Source: Candidatus Nitrosopumilus sp.
GTDB lineage: Archaea > Thermoproteota > Nitrososphaeria > Nitrososphaerales > Nitrosopumilaceae
DNA: 10,390 nt
Direction: 5' to 3'
Assembly: GCA_022758935.1 (NCBI GenBank)
Contig: JAEMQG010000198.1
Location: 1 to 10,390, forward strand
The translations under genes and the position numbers were made by a program. Positions 6,299-10,390 of the stretch are shown here, piece by piece. How positions within the stretch are numbered: position 1 is the first letter of the stretch; every line of letters begins with the position of its first letter. The notes under the pieces are model-generated. The model was not told where the DNA came from. It ran no database searches and saw nothing but the letters and a program-made list of their open reading frames with translations.

Positions 6299-6876
6299 AA
6301 GCCTAGTTTATTTTTTAATACTCTCAAAATATCTTCATGAACTTTTTGTTTGGATTGTGATGCGTTAATAATTTTCCAATGTTTATTCTTTGCAGTAGTT
6401 CTATAAATTTTTGATATTTTTTTCAGGAATTCTTCATTTTTTTCAAACTTGTCTCTCTTAGTTTTCTTTCTACGAAATGATTCTTTTTGAGTCACATCTA
6501 ATAAAATTACAAGATCCGCTTTTGGAAGTCCAGCATCTAAATTTTCTAGCCATTCTCGCTTCATTCCGTTTGCCAAACCATAGATTAAGTTAGATTGATA
6601 ATAACGATTCATTATCAAAATAGAATTTTTTGATTGTGCTTTTAAAATTTCATTTAATTTCTCCCATCTATTGGCAGCTAAAAGACAATGAATTACTTGT
6701 GGGGTGAATTTTCTTTTGCCAGCAAGATATTTTGCAATTTCTTTCCCGATAGGTGTTTTATAATCAGGAAAGCCAAAAATTGTAGTTTTAATTTTTCTTT
6801 TTTTCAATGCTTTTGCTAATAATGCAGTTTGAGTTTTCTTGCCCGCTTGATCTCCGCCTTCCATAACAATTATCAT
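6295..6876 (-). CDS. tmk: Thymidylate (dTMP) kinase-like protein with non-standard P-loop
   Basis: dTMP kinase converts dTMP to dTDP for DNA synthesis. The 193-residue length and layout fit the family: an N-terminal Walker A strand-loop (MIIVMEGGDQAGKKTQ, 1-16), a substrate-side segment FGFPDYKTPIGKEIAKYLAGK (34-54), AANRWEK (68-74), NRYYQSNLIYG (90-100) in place of the usual DRY motif, the strand DLVILLDV, and an Arg/Lys-rich LID (RRKKTKRDKFE, 135-145). Two positions are unusual: the residue after the P-loop lysine is Lys (K14), not Ser/Thr, with Thr next, and the DR aspartate is Asn (N90). It may be an adapted dTMP kinase or a related nucleotide kinase. The start is ATG 6876, with a second Met at codon 5 just before the conserved EGGD. 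It is the first gene of an operon with the HD hydrolase (4-nt overlap) and pyrH. Confidence 0.82.
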   Translation of the reverse strand: MIIVMEGGDQAGKKTQTALLAKALKKRKIKTTIFGFPDYKTPIGKEIAKYLAGKRKFTPQVIHCLLAANRWEKLNEILKAQSKNSILIMNRYYQSNLIYGLANGMKREWLENLDAGLPKADLVILLDVTQKESFRRKKTKRDKFEKNEEFLKKISKIYRTTAKNKHWKIINASQSKQKVHEDILRVLKNKLGL

Positions 6877-6903
6877 AAGTTACAAAATCAGAGAAATTAA
6901 TTG

Positions 6904-6912
6904 ATTAAAAAT
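6904..6912 (-). promoter_or_regulatory. Possible TATA box of the tmk-HD-pyrH operon
   Basis: ATTTTTAAT on the minus strand is centred about 32 nt before the tmk ATG, predicting a leader of only a few nucleotides. No Shine-Dalgarno sequence precedes the ATG. The 96-nt gap to the radical SAM gene's stop holds no other clear element apart from AT-rich runs and a weak 6-bp inverted repeat (ATTGAT at 6900, ATCAAT at 6915). Confidence 0.35.
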
Positions 6913-6972
6913 CTATCAATGAGTATAACGGTGTGATTCTTTATTGGTTTGATTTTTTGAGGTTTAGTAGAA

Positions 6973-8031
6973 TTAAAAAACAAACTCAAATCTTCTTTCT
7001 TTATATGTGGGATTTAGCTTTCCAGTGATTGGTATTTTGTTTCCGCAGTATTTACACTGATTATTATCATCAAGATTCCATTCCAAGATATCAAAATTAT
7101 ATCGTCTTACTACAATTTTTTTGCATTCATGACAATAGGTGTGCTCTAGTGGATGTCCTGGAACATTACCAACATATGCATATCTCAAACCTTCTTTTGT
7201 TGCAATTTCATGATGTTTTTCTAGTGTTACAACTGGTGTTGGTTCAAATTCCATCATTTTGTATGAGGGATGAAATTGTAAAAAATGAATTGGCATATCA
7301 GGTCCAAATTCATCGTAAATAAATTTGCAAAGTTTTTTTGCCTGCTCTAAATCATCGCCTACCTCTGGAACTACTAAATCCGTAATTTCTACATGAATTT
7401 TCGTTTTATCACGAATTTGTATCAATGTATCAAAAACTGGTTGAGAATTTGGTATTCCAATATATTTTCTAACAAACTTTTCTTCCCCATTTCCTTTAAA
7501 ATCAACTGTAATGCTATCAAGAAATTCACCCATCATAGAAACTGATTCGGGAGTGCCATATCCATTTGATACAAAGATGTTAAACAATCCATTCTTTCTT
7601 GCCAATACACCGCAATCTCTTGCATATTCCAAAAATATGCTAGGTTCATTGTACGTGTAGGCAATACCATGACATCCACTTTGAAGTGCCATTTCTATTA
7701 CTTTTTCAGGAGTAATATCGACTCCCTCTATTTTTCGCCTTTGGCTGAGATCAAAATTGATACAATATTTGCACAACCAATTACATCCTGTTGTTCCAAT
7801 TGAGAATATCTTGCTTCCAGGCATAAAATGAGTTACAGGTTTTTTCTCTATAGGATCTATGTGAGCTGCTGCAACTTTTCCGTATACATAAAGAACCAGT
7901 TTTCCATCTTTGTTTCCTCTAACTCCACACAAGCCAATTTGATACTCCCCAAGTTCACAGTATCTGGCACATGCCAAACATCTGACTTTGTGATTTGCTA
8001 ACCTCTCGTAAAGAACTGTATTTCTTTGCAC
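6973..8031 (-). CDS. amrS: AmmeMemoRadiSam-system radical SAM enzyme (AmrS/PflA-like)
   Basis: A radical S-adenosylmethionine enzyme of the family named after its association with AMMECR1 and Memo proteins; its physiological reaction is not established from sequence. Numbering from the GTG at 8031, it has an N-terminal cysteine cluster C18-x2-C21-x3-C25-x9-C35 (RCLACARYC, GLCGVRGN), the family hallmark HIDPIEKKPVTHFMPG, the radical SAM CxxxCxxC motif (C83, C87, C90: CNWLCKYC), a SAM-binding TYNEPSIF segment, and a C-terminal zinc-ribbon-like pair (C300/C303 and C326/C329). The frame extends to a TTG at 8079, but ATTTAATG (8062-8055) sits about 27 nt before GTG 8031 and homology begins just after it, so 8031 is preferred. 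It is divergent from S-adenosylmethionine synthetase, the maker of its cofactor. No AMMECR1 or Memo gene is in the window. Confidence 0.87.
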   Translation of the reverse strand: MQRNTVLYERLANHKVRCLACARYCELGEYQIGLCGVRGNKDGKLVLYVYGKVAAAHIDPIEKKPVTHFMPGSKIFSIGTTGCNWLCKYCINFDLSQRRKIEGVDITPEKVIEMALQSGCHGIAYTYNEPSIFLEYARDCGVLARKNGLFNIFVSNGYGTPESVSMMGEFLDSITVDFKGNGEEKFVRKYIGIPNSQPVFDTLIQIRDKTKIHVEITDLVVPEVGDDLEQAKKLCKFIYDEFGPDMPIHFLQFHPSYKMMEFEPTPVVTLEKHHEIATKEGLRYAYVGNVPGHPLEHTYCHECKKIVVRRYNFDILEWNLDDNNQCKYCGNKIPITGKLNPTYKERRFEFVF

Positions 8032-8054
8032 AACCGTCTTAAGATAAATCACCA

Positions 8055-8062
8055 CATTAAAT
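8055..8062 (-). promoter_or_regulatory. Predicted TATA box of amrS
   Basis: ATTTAATG on the minus strand is centred about 27 nt from GTG 8031. This would give a leaderless mRNA with a GTG start and argues against the TTG at 8079. Confidence 0.42.
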
Positions 8063-8100
8063 TGACAGACAATTATCAATTTTGGAAATCATGGGAAAGA

Positions 8101-8109
8101 CTTATGATT
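8101..8109 (+). promoter_or_regulatory. Predicted TATA box and BRE of the SAM synthetase gene
   Basis: CTTATGATT is centred about 27 nt before GTG 8132 and is immediately preceded by the purine-rich GGGAAAGA (8093-8100), a good match in position to a TFB recognition element. A leaderless GTG-start mRNA is predicted. Confidence 0.45.
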
Positions 8110-8116
8110 CTGGTTA

Positions 8117-8128
8117 AAAACATGTTTT
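8117..8128. promoter_or_regulatory. 12-bp perfect palindrome between TATA box and start of mat; candidate operator
   Basis: AAAACATGTTTT is fully self-complementary and ends 3 bases before the GTG at 8132. It occupies about -15 to -4 of the predicted leaderless transcript, where a bound regulator would block RNA polymerase. Function is inferred from symmetry and position. Confidence 0.4.
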
Positions 8129-8131
8129 GAT

Positions 8132-9331
8132 GTGACAAATCACATATTCATAGAATCTGTAAAAAATACACCTACATTTAAAAAAAGATTTGAAGTCGTG
8201 GAGAGAAAAGGAATTGGACATCCAGATACAATCTGTGATCTTGTAATGAATCAGATTTCAATTGATTTGTCAAAAATATATCTCAAAGAGACAGGTGCAA
8301 TTCAGCATCATAATATGGATAAAGCATTGTTAGTTGCAGGACAAAGTGAAAGTAACTTTGGTGGTGGCAAAATCATAAAACCCATGAAGATGATTTTGGG
8401 GGATCGAGCAACATTTGAAATTGGAGAGAGAAAGCTCCCTATAAGAGATATTGCAATACAAACCGCAAAGAAGTGGTTTGAAAAAAATTTAAGATTTGTA
8501 ACTGAGGATAATGTAGAATATCAAGTAGAAATAGGTGTTACGTCAAAAGAGCTTCAATCCATCTTTAAAAATCCTGGTACCTTGGCTGCAAATGATACCT
8601 CTATACTTGTAGGTTATGCACCATTTACAGAAACCGAATCTATTGTACTAAATACAGAACAGTACATAAATTCAAAACAATTCAAAGATAAATTTCCAGA
8701 GTCAGGCGAAGATGTCAAAGTGATGGGGTTTAGAGATACAAATCACGTTGATCTTACCATAGCTACAGCATTTGTTGACAGATACATTTCGTCAGAGAAC
8801 CAATATTTTCAGAGAAAGGCGGAAATGCTTCAAGATATAGATCAATTCCTAAAAAAGACCTACAGTATGAAAACTACTGCAAATATGAATTGTTTAGATT
8901 CTAAAAACAAGGGAATCTCTGGTCTCTATATGACAGTTTTAGGCACATCTGCAGATAGTGCAGATTCTGGACAAGTGGGCAGAGGAAATATGGCAAGTCG
9001 CGTTATATCGCCTAGTAGACCAGCTGGGGCAGAAGCTACTGCAGGCAAAAACCCAACTAGTCACATAGGTAAAATTTACAATGTGCTTTCTTTCAAAATT
9101 GCAAATGAGATACATGCACAAGTATCAGGTTTGGATGAAGTATGTGTATGGATGTATAATGTAATTGGAAGACCAATAAATGAACCAAAAGCAGTAATCG
9201 TACAACCTTTTATTGAAAGACAGTTACATGATGCAGAAAAAAATCAGATCAATGAGATAGTTGAAAATAATCTGCAAAACATACACGAATTTTGTAATGA
9301 ATTGATTTCAGGCAAATATACAGTAGCATAG
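8132..9331 (+). CDS. mat: S-adenosylmethionine synthetase, archaeal type
   Basis: Methionine adenosyltransferase makes S-adenosylmethionine from methionine and ATP, releasing phosphate and pyrophosphate, in the cytoplasm. At 399 residues it matches the archaeal family (about 400), which differs strongly in sequence from bacterial MetK. Recognisable blocks are VVERKGIGHPDTICDL (22-37; H30 and D32 of the GHPD motif), HHNMDKALLVAGQSE with FGGGKIIKPM (59-85), ILGDRATFE, GFRDTNHVDLTIATAFVDRYI (199-219), GQVGRGNMASRVISPSRP (280-297), EATAGKNPTSHIGKIYNVL (301-319) and IGRPINEPKAV (345-355). The start is GTG, directly followed by homologous sequence, with a TATA-like box 27 nt upstream. It is divergent from a radical SAM enzyme and convergent with a SAM-dependent methyltransferase, so three neighbours share SAM chemistry. 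Confidence 0.95.
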   Translation: MTNHIFIESVKNTPTFKKRFEVVERKGIGHPDTICDLVMNQISIDLSKIYLKETGAIQHHNMDKALLVAGQSESNFGGGKIIKPMKMILGDRATFEIGERKLPIRDIAIQTAKKWFEKNLRFVTEDNVEYQVEIGVTSKELQSIFKNPGTLAANDTSILVGYAPFTETESIVLNTEQYINSKQFKDKFPESGEDVKVMGFRDTNHVDLTIATAFVDRYISSENQYFQRKAEMLQDIDQFLKKTYSMKTTANMNCLDSKNKGISGLYMTVLGTSADSADSGQVGRGNMASRVISPSRPAGAEATAGKNPTSHIGKIYNVLSFKIANEIHAQVSGLDEVCVWMYNVIGRPINEPKAVIVQPFIERQLHDAEKNQINEIVENNLQNIHEFCNELISGKYTVA

Positions 9332-9338
9332 TCTGTTG

Positions 9339-9369
9339 TGACATTCAAAATATAGCTGACATTCAAAAT
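9339..9369. repeat. Two copies of a 13-bp direct repeat between convergent genes
   Basis: TGACATTCAAAAT occurs at 9339-9351 and again at 9357-9369, a period of 18 nt. It fills most of the 39-nt gap between the stops of mat (9331) and pcm (9373-9371). Origin is unknown; a small local duplication is the simplest reading. On the minus strand each copy begins ATTTTGAATG. Confidence 0.7.
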
Positions 9370-9370
9370 C

Positions 9371-10042
9371 TCAATATTTTTCACTATAAAATTTTCCCAA
9401 AAGTGGTACAAACACATATCCTGGTTCATTTTTAATTTCTAAAACTCCATGGGGTGTTTTTTTTATTAAAACTAGAGATTGTGTAAATTCGCCTACGGGC
9501 GCAATCAACAAACCATTTATTGATAATTGTTCAAATAATGATTGTGGAATTTTTTCACATGCAGCAGTAATTATGATTCTGTCAAAAGGTGATTCTTTTG
9601 GTAACCCCAAACTACCGTCACCCAAAGTCACACTGACATTTTTTATTCCTATTTTTTCCAGGTTTTCTTTGGCAAAGTTTACAAGCTCTGGATGTCGCTC
9701 TATGGAGAAAATTGTACCATGTCCTACCAAGTAAGAGAGAATGGCTGATTGCCAACCTGAACCACTGCCGATTTCCAAAATTTTTTGGCCTTCCCTTACA
9801 TCCAACCATTCAGTCATTCTTGATACTACTGAAGGTTGAGAGACGGTCTGATTGTTCATTATGGGTATGGGTATGTCATCGTATGCTTTTTCTTGAAGAG
9901 ACATTGGAACAAATTCATGTCTAGGGGTCTTCTTGATGGCAGATTCCACTCTACTATTATTAAGAAATCCAGAATTTCTCATAATATTGATCAAGTTATC
10001 CATTTTTAATTGATAATTTTTATCTGTTTTAATCTCGGTCAA
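9371..10042 (-). CDS. pcm: Protein-L-isoaspartate O-methyltransferase
   Basis: Transfers a methyl group from SAM to isoaspartyl residues in damaged proteins, starting their repair. Its 223 residues fit the family. Motifs in order: RVESAIKKTPRHEFVP (31-46), IPIPIMNNQTVSQPSVVSRM (57-76) with the QTxSxP substrate loop, the Rossmann SAM motif I LEIGSGSGW (89-97), IERHPELV (114-121), GDGSLGLP (141-148), DRIIITAA (154-161) and the C-terminal strand YVFVPLLG. The longest frame starts at TTG 10042; ATG 10003 (codon 14) is the alternative. The longer form is kept because archaeal homologues have about a dozen residues before the first conserved helix. A TATA-like TTTAATAT lies about 30 nt before the TTG. 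The upstream neighbour is hsp20, so both genes serve protein quality control. Confidence 0.92.
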   Translation of the reverse strand: MTEIKTDKNYQLKMDNLINIMRNSGFLNNSRVESAIKKTPRHEFVPMSLQEKAYDDIPIPIMNNQTVSQPSVVSRMTEWLDVREGQKILEIGSGSGWQSAILSYLVGHGTIFSIERHPELVNFAKENLEKIGIKNVSVTLGDGSLGLPKESPFDRIIITAACEKIPQSLFEQLSINGLLIAPVGEFTQSLVLIKKTPHGVLEIKNEPGYVFVPLLGKFYSEKY

Positions 10043-10084
10043 TTAATTCAATAAATTATTAAAATCAATATTAAATGTTAATTT

Positions 10085-10100
10085 AAAAAAATAAAAAAAA
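10085..10100 (-). terminator. T-tract terminator of hsp20
   Basis: On the minus strand, directly after the hsp20 stop (10104-10102) and one C, the sequence reads T8-A-T7. Such T-tracts are the main intrinsic termination signal in archaea. It separates hsp20 from the pcm promoter. Confidence 0.65.
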
Positions 10101-10101
10101 G

Positions 10102-10390
10102 TTATTGTACTAACACAGTTTTTTTCTTTTGTATTTCAGTAGGCTTTGATTTTGGCAGAGTTATATCTAATACTCCATCTGTGAGTTTTGCGATTACTTT
10201 GTCTGCGTTTATTTTCTCAGATAGCGGTAATGATCTGTAGAATGATACCTGACTACGTTCCTTTCGAAGATAGTTCTTTTTCTTTTCTTCAGATTCTTCT
10301 TTATGTTCTGCTGATACTTCTAAAGAATTATCCGTAACATTGAGACTGACTTCGTTTTTCTTTATGCCTGGTACGTCCATTTTGACTCGA
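10102..10390 (-). CDS. hsp20: Small heat-shock protein Hsp20 (alpha-crystallin domain), 5' end outside the window
   Basis: An ATP-independent chaperone that binds unfolding proteins and holds them for refolding. The visible part is almost all alpha-crystallin domain: the strand RVKMDVPGIKKNEVSL, LEVSAEHKEESEE, the loop YLRKERSQVSFYRSLPLSEKI, the family signature INADKVIAKLTDGVLDITLPK, and a C-terminal tail ending KKKTVLVQ, whose V-L-V resembles the I-x-I motif that docks on neighbouring subunits. The ATG at 10380 is not the start: the frame stays open upstream to the window edge and the bases before it encode R-V-K, part of the domain's conserved first strand. The N-terminal arm is therefore missing from view. 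A T8-A-T7 tract follows the stop. Confidence 0.92.
   Translation of the reverse strand, partial: RVKMDVPGIKKNEVSLNVTDNSLEVSAEHKEESEEKKKNYLRKERSQVSFYRSLPLSEKINADKVIAKLTDGVLDITLPKSKPTEIQKKKTVLVQ

Noticed and set aside
6900..6920. ATTGAT...ATCAAT inverted repeat as a terminator or operator
   Set aside because: Only 6 bp of AT-rich arms with a 9-nt loop; expected often by chance in this sequence.
8032..8079. N-terminal extension of the radical SAM enzyme to TTG 8079
   Set aside because: The extra 16 residues lack family similarity, and a TATA-like box within them fits GTG 8031.
10378..10380. ATG as the start of hsp20
   Set aside because: The frame continues upstream with residues of the conserved first strand of the alpha-crystallin domain; the gene is cut by the window edge.

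Overview
This AT-rich window most likely comes from an ammonia-oxidising archaeon of the Nitrososphaerota (Thaumarchaeota), probably a marine Nitrosopumilales relative. The grounds are an Amt-type ammonium transporter with an N-terminal signal peptide, an A-type ATP synthase subunit C, archaeal-type UMP kinase and methionine adenosyltransferase, and several promoters whose TATA boxes lie about 25-30 nt upstream of the start codon, as expected for leaderless transcripts. The lineage is inferred from gene content; no rRNA marker is present.

Left part (1-3130). The 5' part of an amt gene runs leftward off the window and carries an in-frame TAA at codon 53. Divergent from it is a run of plus-strand genes: a winged-helix-like DNA-binding protein (440-1105), ATP synthase subunit C (1171-2208), a two-helix membrane protein 5 nt downstream (2214-2450), and a Cas4/RecB-like Fe-S protein that appears to have lost its nuclease lysine motif (2483-3130).

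Middle (3170-6876). A 36-codon single-helix membrane microprotein (3170-3280) and a membrane-anchored LEA14/WHy-domain protein (3392-3952) lie on the minus strand. The second is divergent from an unrecognised 118-residue protein (4023-4379), across a short region with a 17-bp hyphenated palindrome. A tightly overlapping minus-strand operon follows, read tmk (dTMP kinase-like) > HD-domain phosphohydrolase > pyrH (UMP kinase). This is a pyrimidine and deoxynucleotide pool module with 4-nt and 1-nt overlaps.

Right part (6973-10390). An AmmeMemoRadiSam-type radical SAM enzyme (minus) and archaeal S-adenosylmethionine synthetase (plus) are divergent neighbours; a 12-bp palindrome sits between the TATA box and start codon of the latter. 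Convergent with the synthetase is protein-L-isoaspartate O-methyltransferase (a SAM user and protein-repair enzyme). Upstream of that, and running off the right edge, is a small heat-shock protein (Hsp20), followed by a strong T-rich terminator.

There is no CRISPR array, insertion sequence, tRNA or rRNA in the window. No gene-free stretch exceeds 130 bases. The most noteworthy items are the nonsense codon in amt, the degenerate Cas4-like protein next to ATP synthase genes, the unusual P-loop of the dTMP kinase, the microprotein gene and the palindromes at two divergent promoters.
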